Positions 1-11,957 are shown, numbered from the stretch's first letter. The stretch is 64,000 nucleotides of DNA from Sipunculus nudus (GCA_026874595.1 CM049315.1:39760164-39824163), one strand, 5' to 3'. The notes: generated by a model from the sequence alone, not told the origin. A program made the numbers and translations.

Positions 1-117
1 TGTTAAAAGTTAAAATTGACAACTTTCATAAAAGTCTGATGTGGTAAATATATATTTATATAATTTAGAAGTTGTTATTACTTGATTTACCCGGGCTTGG
101 GCCTTAGCTTACGTGAA

Positions 118-480
118 AACTCGTGTTAAGACTTCAGATTAGCCCCCTTCCCCCGTTCAGGTTACTCCACGGTAATCTTAAACCTGAATGTGAACCTTGT
201 CAGGTTACCAACTCGTTCATTTAACTAAGTGATAAAGTTCTATTTTTTCTAACTCATGATATATTTTCTCAAAAATCTATGTGAAAAATACGAGATATAA
301 AAATGGAATCACGGTTGTGTCAAATAAAATGGTCGCAATATGTAAATCTGAAAACGTAGGGGTTAAAATAAAGTTGATTTCAAATTAGCCCCGGGATAAT
401 CTTAAATCAAATTCAGATTATCCCCCGATAATCTGAAGCGAGGGTAATCTAAAATCGCTACAGCGGGGAACAGTAATAAT
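118..480. repeat. Dispersed AATCTGA-type repeat, copy 1
   Basis: The stretch is rich in variants of 'GGTAATCTGAA' and 'CAGATTACCCCC' at both ends around an AT-rich core. Similar ends and cores recur near 9385-9905, 15000-15490 and 29100-29530. The right end (GGGTAATCTAAAATCGCT, then CAGCGGGG) matches the right ends of the other copies. I see no coding capacity. It is probably a non-autonomous mobile element of a few hundred bases, but no clean terminal repeat or target duplication could be fixed by eye. Confidence 0.5.
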
Positions 481-897
481 ATTTATCTTATGAAACAAGT
501 GCTGAACCCATAAAATATGTTTACCATTGGAGTCTGACACGTGTTTAAGGGTACTCGTCATCTCAAGTAATTTACCTCGTTTGCGCCTTGGTAATAATTG
601 CAGCATGTTATAAAAGCCTTTAACCTTTCTTTGATGATTATTTACAAGGTCCAAGACGAGGATATTCACGTTATTTGTCACACTCAAACTGGGTCATAAA
701 ACACGTGTACCAGTGGTTATAATGCTCACGTTGGTACATTGAACATAAATCATAATAAAATCAAGAAGATGATTACGTGTAGAAATTTCCGGATTTGCCT
801 ATAGATTGAGCGGGCAGCAAACCAGGGTCTTATTATTTAGCCAGGAGAGGGTCTTCACGTTCTCCATAAGATAAACCATTGTTTTTTGCAAGAATTG

Positions 898-1032
898 TTA
901 AAGGTGAATAACAGGAACAACACATTCGTTCTTTCTATTTTGCGGTATAACCATTAGTTCCACAAGCTCTCTTTGACTACCAGGTTTTAGTAGGTACGCA
1001 AAATGGCGGCCGCCATGAGAGGTCTCGAGTAA
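898..1032 (-). CDS. Candidate last coding exon, unknown protein
   Basis: On the minus strand a strong 3' splice site (TTTATTTCTCCCATGCAG) precedes a phase-0 frame of 44 codons ending in TAA at 898-900. The peptide contains LLETSHGGRHFAYLLKPG and ends NECVVPVIHL, with mixed codons rather than a simple-sequence frame. Upstream on the minus strand lies the 70-bp tandem array, which would be intronic. No canonical AATAAA follows closely. I do not recognise the protein family. It could be a chance frame behind a good acceptor. Confidence 0.35.
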   Translation of the reverse strand, partial: LLETSHGGRHFAYLLKPGSQRELVELMVIPQNRKNECVVPVIHL

Positions 1033-1084
1033 CTGCATGGGAGAAATAAACCAGTTAGGCTTCGATAAAGGTGCAGTTGGGGAA

Positions 1085-1355
1085 GCATACTTAAATATAT
1101 AATGGCTTTTGCTGGCCTGTTTGTCAGACACTCCTGGGTGCTGTTAGTACAGATACACTTAATATATAATGTATCTTGTGGGTCTGATTCTCAGACATTC
1201 ATGGTGCTGTCAGTCCAAGTAAACCTCAGTATTTTATTGATCTGTTTGACCTGTTTGTCATACATTTTATGGTGCAGTTAATACATGTTTATTTAAATAT
1301 ATAATGGCTTTGGATCTCTTTGTCAGACACTTCATTGTGCAGTTAGTACAAATAT

Positions 1356-1400
<45 letters not shown>

Positions 1401-1575
1401 TTTTTTTGTCAAACACTCCCGGGTGCTGTTAGTACAAGTAAAATATATATTGCTTCTGGAGGGTATGTTTGTCAGATACTCCAATGCATTATTAGTACAA
1501 TTATACTTAAATATATAATGGCTCTTGTAGATATGTATGTCAGGCACTTAAAAGCGCAGTTAATATACAAATATA
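1085..1575. repeat. ~70-bp tandem repeat array, interrupted by (TA)n
   Basis: About seven degenerate copies of a unit with 'TTTGTCAGACACTCC', 'GGTGCTGTTAGTACA' and 'ACTTAAATATATAATGGCT' follow one another. Copies start near 1118, 1188, 1253, 1318, 1405, 1467 and 1532. A pure (TA)n run at about 1360-1396 grew from the AT-rich part of one unit. Frames here follow the repeat and are not genes. Confidence 0.8.
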
Positions 1576-1984
1576 AAGACTTACATATAACATGGATCTG
1601 ATTTGAGGTCTGTTTTAAAGTGTATCACTTGGTCAGAGACTGCGACACATTAGGCATGGATTATTAACTCTTGGACAAAAAAATTAAGCACTTAAAAATG
1701 GATTGATCTGCATAAACATAAACTTGAGCTCTCAACAAAATTTAGAATATACATAACGTGCACTCGGGAGAGTAACCATACAATGAGATTACTTGGCAAA
1801 TTAAGTCACTCAACAAAAAACAAAAATAAGCATAACTTTACAGGTATCAGCAGAATTGATCATGCATTAAGATTTTCAAGCATATTAAACACACTCAGCA
1901 AGAAAATAAGTGTAAGCATAATTAAAGAATATTGCAAACTGTGTAACACATTGGGCACTCAACAAAATTGCTAATCAAACGTGA

Positions 1985-2450
1985 GCAATCGACCACAATA
2001 AGCCTGGCGTTTTCTGGCTCAGTTCCTGCCATCTTTCGCCGGGATGTTTTCTCACTGTCGTCTGCTTGGCGGATTACAGTGACAAAGTGAGTTGTTTGTA
2101 TCTGGATTTAAGGAAAAAACCGGCCAGCTGTCCTTAAGATAATTATCACATTACAGGTGTCTAAGCACCCCGTGTCCCGTGTTTATCTAAACCACTTGGA
2201 CTAGAGCTGACATTGTCTCTCGCGGGGGCTGTTTGGCTGTGCTTGGCTGTAATGGCTGTAATGACCTGTAATCTCTTACTGCAGGGCAGCGGATGGGACT
2301 CTTACTTAACATACTGTGACTGGAACTGTCTGGTTCATTAGCTACCTGCTAGTGTATTGGATTACGTTCAGTATGGATGATGGCGGGTCCGACGACCTCC
2401 GCTTGGACGACCTCTTGAGCGAAAGACGTCCTGATTAAGGACAAGTTATA
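1985..2450. other. GC-richer island without a clear gene
   Basis: This stretch is less AT-rich than its surroundings. It contains an acceptor-like CTCTTACTGCAG ending at about 2283 and a short plus-strand frame from an ATG near 2373 (MDDGGSDDLRLDD..., 21 codons, stop near 2436). No donor follows and the frame is too short to call. It may be an old exon, an untranslated exon or chance. Confidence 0.2.
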
Positions 2451-2507
2451 TGAGAGACATTTTCAGGCATTTTTTAATAACTGTTATGATTTGTGTAGTG
2501 TGGTAGC

Positions 2508-2690
2508 CCTGCCTTAGCTTTAGTATTTACGCTTGCTACTAAAATACCGAAAAGAAAACGCGATTCCATGTACCAACAGACGTAATTAAGCCTGTCCCAG
2601 CTCTTATCCCTGCCTGGGCTTTAGTAATTATCATTGCTACTAAAATGCTTAAAAAAATGTGATTTCATGTACCGATAGACGTAACTCTTC
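2508..2690 (+). repeat. Two-copy tandem duplication, ~102-bp period
   Basis: A segment starting 'CCCTGCCTTAGCTTTAGTA' and ending 'CCAACAGACGTAA' is repeated about 102 bases later as 'CCCTGCCTGGGCTTTAGTA...CCGATAGACGTAA'. The copies differ at roughly one base in six. Nothing coding is seen. Confidence 0.75.
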
Positions 2691-2721
2691 TCTTAAAGTT
2701 GGCCACGAGGTAGCAGTACCT

Positions 2722-3300
2722 GTTCATAATGGGCCTGTCCCACTAAGGCGACTCTAAAGGCGACCCTAAAGGCGAATACAGGCGACCAGGCTGTTGCCTC
2801 ATGGTCGCCGAAAAACAGGCGACAGGACCTCCGCTACGACAAGTTACAACAGATTGACGACTGTCTTACTACAAGCTACGACAAGCTGCCGGCAACCGGC
2901 GACACAATCGCCGCAACAAAGCACAATCGCCTTCGACAACCGACGACCAAATCTACGACAACTTTATAATGGGCCTGTCCCACTTATGAGACTCTACAAG
3001 CGACTTCAGGCGACCAGGCCGTCGCCTCAAGGTCGCCTGTATGGTCCCCTGTAGTCGCCTGTCATCGCCCGAAATCGCCAAATGACGCGTGGCCTCTTAC
3101 CCGTCGCCGCTGAATATTCAACATGTTCAAAATTCCTAGGCGACAGCTTTTTTACGCTAGTGAGCTGGCGTAGGTGCTGTCGTCGGCTGTTGCCAGGTGA
3201 CGTGGGTTGTCGTAGATACTGTCGTAGGCTGTCCCCAGGTGACGTAGGTTGTCGTAGGTCCTGTCGTGGGCTGGTGCACTTGATACAAGGCCCATCCTTG
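2722..3300. mobile_element. Non-autonomous element with GTCGCC/GTCGTAGG subterminal repeats
   Basis: The motif 'GGGCCTGTCCCACT' occurs near 2729 and again near 2969, each followed by clusters of GGCGAC, GTCGCC and ACGACAAG motifs. The right end near 3275-3297 carries an inverted, diverged version (GCACTTGATACAAGGCCCAT). The interior is many short direct and inverted copies of GTCGCCTG and GTCGTAGGTT. This fits a small DNA transposon with subterminal repeats, perhaps two nested or tandem copies. The 112-codon frame over 3082-3420 follows the repeats and is not a gene. Confidence 0.5.
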
Positions 3301-3429
3301 TCTCCGGTTCCTCACATGGCACACGATAGAGACTCGTCGAAACCCGTCGCGAGTGGGTGTAGCATGAATCCTGGTGTCGTAGGTTGTCGCCAGTGTAGTG
3401 TCGCGACACATCAAGAGTAAGTTTTATGG

Positions 3430-6400
3430 CTCTGATAGTGGAAGAAATTATGTTTAAACCATTGCATCGACTTGGCCAGTCTAGGTCTGTGGATGTGATT
3501 TCCGTATATTTGTTAAATTTCCCGGGACGTCATACACCGTTATGAACGTACGTCTCTCCAATAGTTTATTTTAAAATCTGCATGACTCTTTGTCGTACAG
3601 TCCATAGTATGTACGCCATTACCGCTTGGTTCTGCTCGTATTGGCACTAAATTTCAAACTTTGCCGATTTTTAAATTTATCTTTGGGCCATGTTATAATC
3701 ACAGAAGCCAGAAGATTTATTTTTGAAACTTATCCTAATATACAAGGTGCCACACTCAACAGCATATTCAAAATCATCGCTAGGTTGTGTCCCTTTTTTG
3801 GCTCTAGATCTCCAGTAAGACTGATTTCAAATATTAACCTGGAGTCAGACTAACAGTCTCACCGGAGATAGAATTGCGCTTGGTATCTAATTTTGGCCTT
3901 AATCTTATTTCAAGCTATATTATATGCAGTTCTCTATCAATGCTCATGGGTGACGGAGAAGGGGGTGGGGGGGGGGGGGGATGGGGGTCTTCTCTTTCGA
4001 GATCTTGACGATTGTAGATAATTAGTTTTATATGACATATCGGGAACGTTGTTCACGTATTTTAACCAGTCTATCATATGAGCATTGGTCCTTTTAATTC
4101 CGAGTTGAAACGTTAAAACAGGTATCGGCAAGTAGCGTTCCCATTTTTATTGTGTTTTTTTAATATTTATGTGATATGATTGTGTCTCTTATTACCAGTT
4201 TGATAACGAAGTATCTGCTACAATATGGCGCATCTAGGCCATCAATTGACTAAAACACCGCAACGAGAAATAATTAATTATCTATCTTTTTCTCTGATTA
4301 TTTTAAACCATATACCTAGTATATTAAGATTTATTTAAGATTTAGAAAAACATTCTTGGAAATGTTCTTTTTTTTCCTTCAAAGCTTTTAAACAAATAAG
4401 CCTTCATAATCCCTAACGGCAATAATAGCGGTGCCGTATCCTATTCTAAGACAGTGGTGACTAATTAAGTACGGTTTTCTGACACAATCCTAAGGCGGTG
4501 ATTTCACATATTAAATTCATGTGGAGTTAAAGACAACAGCGCGTATGGCTATTCTTCCTGATGAATATATTTAACTCACGTTTCTTATGAAGTTTATCAG
4601 TTTCGAATGATACAGTGAGACTGTATAACAAACAGCCCCAGCAGATTGAAAAATGGCAACACAAAGTGCGCTTTGGTCGTAATTTCTAACGCGGGAACCA
4701 GGCCTGAAAGCCTGACGTATTAAACAATAAAAGCATGCCATACGCTACCGGCTTTTTATGGTCTTTTATTCAAACACGGCAGGCGTACGGGCCTGTCATA
4801 ACTCAAACAGACCCATAAAATACAAACTTCAGCGCGACTTGTTTAATATATTATGCTGAAAGGCCACAAGCATTAAGTCAAGGATTCGACGGCGCGTGCC
4901 TCATCCATCCTCATACAACTTGATGAAAATTGCAATGGCCCATCCAGCATGGATGGAAAAATTGCAATGGACACATCCATCAGGGATGGAAAACACGGGG
5001 ACCTGTGCCGGGGGCGATGGTGATAGGTTTACACGGTACGCCCGGCTTTCTTGGAGTGTAAATTAGTATCTCGTTACTTTACGTGACCGGTTTTGTGATT
5101 TATAGTCTTTTAACGGCGATTAATGCAAATATTAGCCCAATATGAAGTTATAACTAACATTCATCCAAAGCAACACCAAGACAGCGCGTACCTCAGCCAA
5201 CCGTTGGCTTCATATATAGTACTTCCAACATTATTTACATATATGTCTTTAACGAGAAACAAGCTTAATAATTATGCTTATATAACACAAATCCTTCATC
5301 CGTCAAACCTTGGCACCTGTGTTTATTCTATGCAGGAACTATATAAGGACACGGATAAAATAAAACGTCTAGACGAATATCCTAAATTGGAAAGTCTATA
5401 TTTCTTAGGGTTGATCAAAACTTTTAATTTACCTGGAAGCAAGTAATCGCCACGAGTGAGATTAAAGCTGGTCAGGAATCTGTAAAAAATGAGACTCTCT
5501 TACATAACCTAAAGAACAAGAAAAAAAACAGATTATAAAAGCATGACAGACATGGGGCGCTATACAACTTCACTTTCATATAAACATAAACACATACGCT
5601 ATAGACTTACATGCACTCAGGCAGAAAGACATCATAAGCGCCACGTGAAAGGACAAGCACTTGTTAGGAATATTAATATGTGAGCGTGTGTAAACGGATT
5701 TAGCTAAAAAACTATAGCTAAGGAATTATGCATTCCAAACTTATAACTAAAAAGTTGATTGTAATAACTGACATTTTACCCATTCCAAGTTTTCATATAT
5801 GCTGTGGCAACTGTACCTCTTGTTTTGACAATTAAAAATGAATTAAAAAGAATATTGAAAGTCCTGGCTGACTCTCGGCCAATCTGAAGTTTTCTTTGAT
5901 TTTAGTCTTGACTGCCTCATCAATTTTATAAAAAAAAACATATCCACAGTCATGGTAGTCATGTATATTAGAATATGTACATAAATACCCCCGATGGATA
6001 CCCTGTCAGCTTAATAGTATAAACACGATATATATAAAACCACTGGCAAACGGCGTCACCGAGTCTTTCATATTTTTACCAATATAACTCTTGTATATAA
6101 TCTAACGGGAAACGACCGGCCTTATGATCAACTTAACAAGTACATGGCTAAGTACTTGGAGGTGTCATATTCTCTAGAACCCTAATTTTATTAATCATTA
6201 AAAATTAACCTATTAAAAGTCGATATATAGTTCCTTTTATAGTTTGCAAGTTATTCTTTAAAACCTTGTACAATTTTTTTTAAAGGCTACCTCTTAAGTT
6301 AAAATTAAATTTGTTCGCATGTGATTTAAAATTCAGTTTCAAGGCGCCAATAGGCTTGTCCTCTGAACACGCTTCCCCAGGAGAAAAGCTGGTTCATTTT

Positions 6401-8279
6401 ATCTATAAGCTTCTTTTCGTCCACATTATAGGAGAGAAACAAGCCCAATGTCCTGTTAGCTCCACTTCGGAGACGCACCTTTTAAAAGTATTTTCTGACC
6501 GGAATTTATCATTTGCGGATGTCGTAGAAACTTCTTACGTGTCCCTGGCTCTTTTTTAAAGAAAAAAGGTCTTTAGCTACTGGATTGCTTTTATGTTAAT
6601 GATAAAAAATACATAATCCAATCCGACTTCAAATCATTTAAGAGGATTTTCGATTTACAAACATATCTTTTAGGTTAATGTGATATTTCACGGAGCTTCC
6701 CATCTTGGGTGTACCCTATCTATGCTTCCTGGAAAGGGGACGCCTTAAATCTCGCAAGGGTCATAGTGTCCTCCGACCTTCCGCTACTTAGACATCCCTC
6801 CGGCAGGTGGCGACATGTATTATACTCAAACCCTCTGTTTGTCTGTCAGCAAATTTACGCAGAAAGTTCTGAACAGACTTGAGAAACAATATATTAAATT
6901 TTGGTGTCCTCCAGATGACGATACAAAAATTATTTCAAGGGATTCTGTCCCATTGTTTTCGTGATAAAAAAAAAAAAAAACTACTGATCAGTATTAGCAG
7001 GTGGCTTTACACTGAAGGTTACCTGGGATTGGGTTGTTGAACCCTGACAAGAAGACCTAAACAGCCAAGTTTCACGAGGAATATCCTGGCGGGAGTTTGA
7101 TGTCTTCGACAATATTATGTTCATTTACGAGTCTTATAGGCTGCGTCCTGCCTTTAATTTTGCCTTAACATTCATCACCTGGCACGAAGCGTGCACATTT
7201 TCACACAAGAAACAGAAGGAATGATTGCCGTGCCATATGGCGGCCACATCTTGTACAAGTACAAAAAAAAACGGTATTTCGGCGCATCAGATCGGATATC
7301 ATAGAGTCCCAATGGAAGGCGATCTGTGTTGAAATTTCAGTGGTTGTGTAAAATAGTATTTTTTTATCTAACGTCATGCTCGTATCAATATAAGATTAGA
7401 TATTGTGTCATTGTATGTTTATAAATGTAGGGTCAAATATAAGCGTCAGTTTTCTGCACAGGGTCTACACAAATGATAATGTTTTGAGATAGTCGTATAT
7501 GGTTAGTGACTATAAAAAGAGCTCAATTTGATCGATTTAGTCCAAAGATTAGAAAAGAAACTCGGGCCCCCAAGAACCGAGCGTCAGAGCGAGGTCTCAC
7601 GCAACACAGACGCTTAAACCAGCGTTCCTGAAAGCCCTGCTGATACTATATCAAATGGCAAAATAGAGTTCTAAAGCATTTGGAATTCATGAATGCATTA
7701 CACATAGAAAAAAAAACAAAATACCTATACTGTTAAAAAAAATGTTTGAAAAAAAAACGACACCACCATGTTAAAAAGACAGGTTTTAATATAAACTGCG
7801 TAGTAGTAAGATGGGTTTAATCGCTCGATGTTTAACTTTTTGTCAGTATCAAAACTGTAGTTTTATACTACTTAGAACTGCACACCTAAAAAACCGTTCA
7901 TCATACAGAACATACCCCTAGGCCTTGCTTACTTTCTCTAAAAATTACCTTTTCAAAGCTCTCGGTGATTACTCTGAATTTGAAATTCTTTGTAACATTA
8001 AGAACAGACTCTGAAGAAATATCGAAGTAGTTCGAAGTTTGCGGAAATATGCTTATTAGGACCTCTATTCAAAGAATCCATTAATTGTTTTCTTGAGGAA
8101 AATTTAGTATAGTAACACAGCACAAAGTATATAATGGTTTCTAGACGAAGGTCACAGGTTCGGACGTTTTAAAGAAATAAGAGACAAATAATATCGATGT
8201 TAATCTAAGGGTAAAAACAGAGGACAAGCATCTCAGCCAAAGGTTATGATTCAATGAAATGTAAAAGAAACTGAATAAA

Positions 8280-8280
<1 letters not shown>
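3430..8280. other. No recognised gene; minor repeats only
   Basis: About 4.9 kb of AT-rich DNA. It holds a G-run at 3958-3988, a two-copy ~32-bp minisatellite near 4924-4990 (GAAAATTGCAATGG, then CATCC), several A-runs and a 107-codon plus-strand frame at 5123-5446 with no recognisable motif. On the minus strand a strong acceptor (CATTTTTTACAG) and a GTAAAT donor bracket an open 47 bp at 5433-5479, too short to call. Confidence 0.4.
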
Positions 8281-8281
<1 letters not shown>

Positions 8282-8324
<43 letters not shown>

Positions 8325-8341
8325 AATATATATATATATAT
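8282..8341. repeat. (TA)n microsatellite
   Basis: About 60 bases of alternating TA with a few TTTA interruptions. Frames across it read as I-Y repeats and are artefacts. Confidence 0.9.
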
Positions 8342-8549
8342 ATTGCCCTGTTGCATTCAAACTTTTAATGGTGGATTGCGCTTGTCTGCATGCTTGAGTA
8401 AAACTTACATAAAATATTAAGCATTTATAAATGAATCCCTTTGAAATTTTCAAAGTGGGGTTAACTTTAAAAGACTTGATCTGGACCTAGACAGAAAGAA
8501 AATATAAAATAGATTTGCTATGGCTTTGTAGTTAAACATTTTTTCATAG

Positions 8550-8774
8550 GAAGCTATGGATTATTTAGGTTTTGAAGATCGCAGTTTCCTGGCAACCACA
8601 AGGCAATTTTTGTCAAAAAAAGTAATTCTGAATTATGGACAGGCAACAATTTCACTGCGAGGCAGCGCAGTCTCTCGTTTACTCTTACATATAGTGTTCT
8701 GGGAAGGACGCATACATGCGCTACCAGCACGGAACCGGGTATTGGATCTGAATAAGAAATCGCCAGTTCCGAAG
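8550..8774 (+). CDS. Candidate internal exon, unknown protein
   Basis: A T-rich acceptor (AACATTTTTTCATAG) precedes 225 bp that stay open in one frame and end at a consensus donor, CCGAAG|GTAAGG. The exon is 75 codons and phase 0 at both ends. The peptide begins EAMDYLGFEDRSFLATTRQ and ends NKKSPVPK, with a hydrophobic part near the middle (SRLLLHIVFW). I do not recognise it. No partner exon could be tied to it by sequence, although the exon at 30244 also starts in phase 0. Frame, length and both splice sites agree, but a chance match is possible. Confidence 0.3.
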
Positions 8775-8984
8775 GTAAGGGCCTGGACCAATGTATGTCA
8801 AACAGTCCAATGAAAGTCTGAAGAGAGGTTTAATGGAGCTGACTCTTGATCGGTCATTCTAAATACAATACGTTTCACAATATAAGCCTTCTCAAGTCGA
8901 TTTACGATACATACTGAAGGTGTATCTCATCCTTTCATTGTCCGGCATTTTTCAAAATAACTGTATTGTAAACAAGGCATGTGC

Positions 8985-9260
8985 ATTCTAAGGAATGCAA
9001 GCCTTCGCCATGTGGGGATCCCTATTGCATTCAATTATTCTGCCCATATTTCAAGGTTCATTCGTGAATAAGTGACCCTGCGTTTGTGAATATTCCTTGA
9101 TAACGTTCCTGAGCCCGGATTACGTGTCGGGTCTACACCAAAATTTATTCGATTCATACCCATTCCCTAAATGCCCTGAAAATTTCATGATATTCCGTTA
9201 TATGAATGTGTAAGTAAAAACACGCACACGAACGGGGATGATCGCGTACCCTCCAGGCGC
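8985..9260 (+). repeat. Dispersed repeat ending in CCCTGAAAATTTCATGA, copy 1
   Basis: The stretch shares a series of blocks, in the same order and orientation, with 29705-29985. They include 'GTGAATATTCCTTG', 'ACGTTCCTGA', 'CCGGATTACGTG', 'CTACACCAAAA', 'CCCATTCCC' and 'AATGCCCTGAAAATTTCATG', then an ACA-rich tail. Similar 'GAAAATTTCAT' tails are common at the 3' ends of invertebrate retroelement families, but which family this is I cannot say. Confidence 0.65.
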
Positions 9261-9384
9261 AGGCAATTAAATTACAGCGGGCTTGTATACATTCAGTAAT
9301 GTCCGTTACTTTTGATAAAAAGGAAGCCACTATGGTTAACGTAGTAATTTATCGATAACAGTCGACGTACCCATCTAAATCCCG

Positions 9385-9905
9385 CGTTAAAGTTACCTTA
9401 TTTCAGGTTACCCCCATCTGTTTCAGATTATTCCCTGGGGTAATCTGAACCATTTTACACGTTACCAACGCACTGTTCCAATTGTCCCCTTGCTGATAAA
9501 CTAAATAAGATTATTGTATTGCTTTAACTCATAATCTTATGTTTCAACATACCACGTGAAATAATATATATTATTTCAATCAATTACGTGAAAGTTATCA
9601 GTTTTAAAAGATGGTATCAATATATAATAAAATGTGCGCAAAATGTTAATTATATTATTATATTTATATCGACTCAAACATTTCACCAAAGCACCTGACA
9701 CATGACATACAAAAATAAGATATACATTTTTTTTCAAACTAATCTGCATGGGAATCAAGAAGAATGAAATTTTATGAATTTTTACTATGAAAATATTTAA
9801 AAAAAACTGTTTTGAAAGGATAACCTAAGGTAATTTCACTAATTTGAAATCGATTCTTGGTTAGCTCCAGAAACCTGAAACGGGAATAATTTGAAATCGC
9901 TGCAC
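9385..9905. repeat. Dispersed AATCTGA-type repeat, copy 2
   Basis: Ends resemble the copy at 118-480: 'CAGGTTACCCCC', 'CAGATTATTCCCTGGGGTAA' on the left and 'GGGAATAATTTGAAATCGCT' on the right. The core is an AT-rich segment with 'TGAAATAATATAT', which also appears in the copies at 15 and 29 kb. Non-coding. Confidence 0.55.
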
Positions 9906-9959
9906 CTGTGATAAACTGTTCACCGTTTATTGACTAAGAATTTACCCAGAGCATCGTCG

Positions 9960-11100
9960 ATGGAGACACTTCAAAGCTGGGCTTTTACTTGAGAGAGTTA
10001 AGAAACATGTTCACCAGACAGTGTTTGATTTATAAACTCAGACAGTTTGCCAGAGTACGTGATACTTTGATTACGTCCTTTCAAGCAGTATTTTCCTTTT
10101 TCCTTCTAAAAGTGCTCTCTGTAAGCAGCTTTGGGCCATTTTGTTGCAAAGAAATGCGCCACAAGGCTGATCTTGTCAGATCCTTAGCAAGCAGACCAAT
10201 CACAGAGAACCTGCTTATACAAAGAGAGCAGGGTGTCGTTGAAGAAAGTGGGTCATCTCGGAAAGGAACAGGTGCAATTCAATATGTAATTAGGATATCT
10301 GATTACCACGGCAAGATGAAAAAAGAAATAAAGACTTTCCCCGTCTGACGCGCATTAGCCTTATTTGTTTAATTTGTAAAAGCAGAATAAGTTAATAGGC
10401 AAGATATATAAACTTGTTTGCTGAAAAAATATGTGAGCGGGACAATCCTAAGGAGTAATTACAGAAATGCCCCCTTAACAAATAAAATAGGGACAACCAG
10501 CTCAAAATCTCTGGATACAATAATATATGCAAAGTACACTTACGAAAATAAATTTACTTGCATGTTTATATATTCTTACAAGTATAAATATCAAAATGTG
10601 AATGGGCTTGAGATAGGGTTAATTGGAATTCGTTTTCATATTTCTCCGTTGCACAAGCAATAACAACTTACTTGCATGGAGTCAATAAAATAAGAAATGG
10701 CAGATGTTCTAAATGTCTGTCATTTTCAGAAGTTTTCAACTAAGGTTCAGCTGCTATTTTCAGCGCTCGGGTATACATCTTTGTGGCGTGTAAGCTTTCA
10801 TTTAAGCCCTGAAAAGAACACTTTCACACTCCAGCGGTCCCTCACATGAGATCTGACTTATTGCCCGCTCTGTCCTTTTGTTATTGTTTGTCTTTAACCC
10901 TTTACTTTGTTCGATATCTCTGGGGAGAGAGTTTATGAACACCGTAAGTGGCCTTATTAAACCTGATACGGATGTGACCCGGACGGAATATTGTTCTATA
11001 TTGGAATTTTCGCTCTTTGGTGTTTTCATCTTGTTGTGTTATCCTAATGCAAGAGTGCAATAAAGAAATCCTATAAAGATTGTCACTGTTTCCAACAGGC
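9960..11100. other. Exon-like signals, unresolved
   Basis: Several splice-like signals cluster here without agreeing on a model. On the plus strand an acceptor (CTCTCTGTAAGCAG) at about 10128 precedes an open frame to TGA at 10346-10348 (contains FGPFCCKEMRHKADLVRS). An acceptor CTGTCATTTTCAG ending at 10730 and a GTAAGC donor bracket 60 open bp. A frame ending NARVQ stops inside AATAAA at about 11059-11065. On the minus strand TTCTTTTCAG precedes 22 open codons at 10740-10808. At most one strand can be right and none is compelling. Confidence 0.2.
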
Positions 11101-11449
11101 CATCTAGTTTTTTTTCAGTTATTTATTTATTGAAAATAACTCGGGACACTTTTGTCTTCAGATTTATTTGGGTGCAACTCAAAGTTTGGAAAAAACGGGT
11201 GATGCTACATATATTGTCACGGTCTTTCAGCCATACCAAGAAACAAGCGATTCTTGAAAATGGACTACAGGATTCCAATTAGAAACACAACGAATTTTAA
11301 TCCCAACTATTGCAATTTGTACTGTTTACACGTTGTACAAAATATATTGCCATCAACGGTTACATATCGGATTTAGACATCACTACTGGTTTACATAACA
11401 GAAGTTGATTAGTTTACTAAATATTTTTTTCCCAATTATAATATTACTA

Positions 11450-11760
11450 CGGAGCCCGGGAGACGACATGGTGAAAAATATTTATCAATTCGTGCGCACG
11501 AATTACTAATCAGTGCGCACGAATTACTAATTCGTGGCCACGAATTACTAATCCGTGGCCACGAATTACTAATTCGTGCGCACGAATTACTCGGTGTGAA
11601 AAAAATAAATTTCCAAGGTGGAAAAAATATTTATTAATTCGTGCACACGAATTACTAATCCGTGCGCACGAATTACTAATTCGTGGACACGAATTACTAA
11701 TTCGTGCGCACGAATTACTAAGTGTGAAAAATATATTTCCAAGGTGGAAAAATATTTATT
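11450..11760 (+). repeat. Left terminal repeat: nine 16-bp palindromes in two blocks
   Basis: After the GC-rich tip, nine sites of the form ATTCGTGCGCACGAAT or ATTCGTGGCCACGAAT, some with one-base changes, sit on a 21-bp spacing with TACTA between them. Five form the first block and four the second. The blocks are separated, and followed, by a spacer holding GTGTGAAAAA, TTTCCAAGGTGGA and AATATTTATT. Most sites are perfect or near-perfect self-complementary palindromes. Confidence 0.9.
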
Positions 11761-11907
11761 TCAATAGGATAACAAAGTAGCCGTTTACGCTAATGCAACT
11801 GCTCTCCTGCATATATAAATTAAAAGAAAGTGAAAAATTAACATGAATGCATATATGTATATTAAAATGATCAGTTTGGAAAAGTGCACATATATTCACA
11901 CACGTTA

Positions 11908-11910
<3 letters not shown>

Positions 11911-11956
<46 letters not shown>
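11911..11956. repeat. (TA)n microsatellite
   Basis: A pure TA run of about 45 bases inside the inverted-repeat element. Confidence 0.9.

Positions 11957-11957
<1 letters not shown>

Noticed and set aside
1359-1547. Frames ending in IYIYIY here and at other (TA)n tracts
   Set aside because: Simple-sequence translation only.
3082-3420. 112-codon frame and two overlapping minus-strand frames
   Set aside because: They follow GTCGCC/GTCGTAGG repeats in an element; several overlapping frames are open because the repeat lacks stops.
5123-5446. 107-codon plus-strand open frame
   Set aside because: No recognisable motif, no splice support and composition like the flanks. Frames of this size are expected a few times by chance in this much AT-rich DNA.
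9989-10348. 119-codon frame as a single-exon gene
   Set aside because: Only its 3' part follows a decent acceptor; the 5' part is ordinary AT-rich sequence and no start context or homology supports it.
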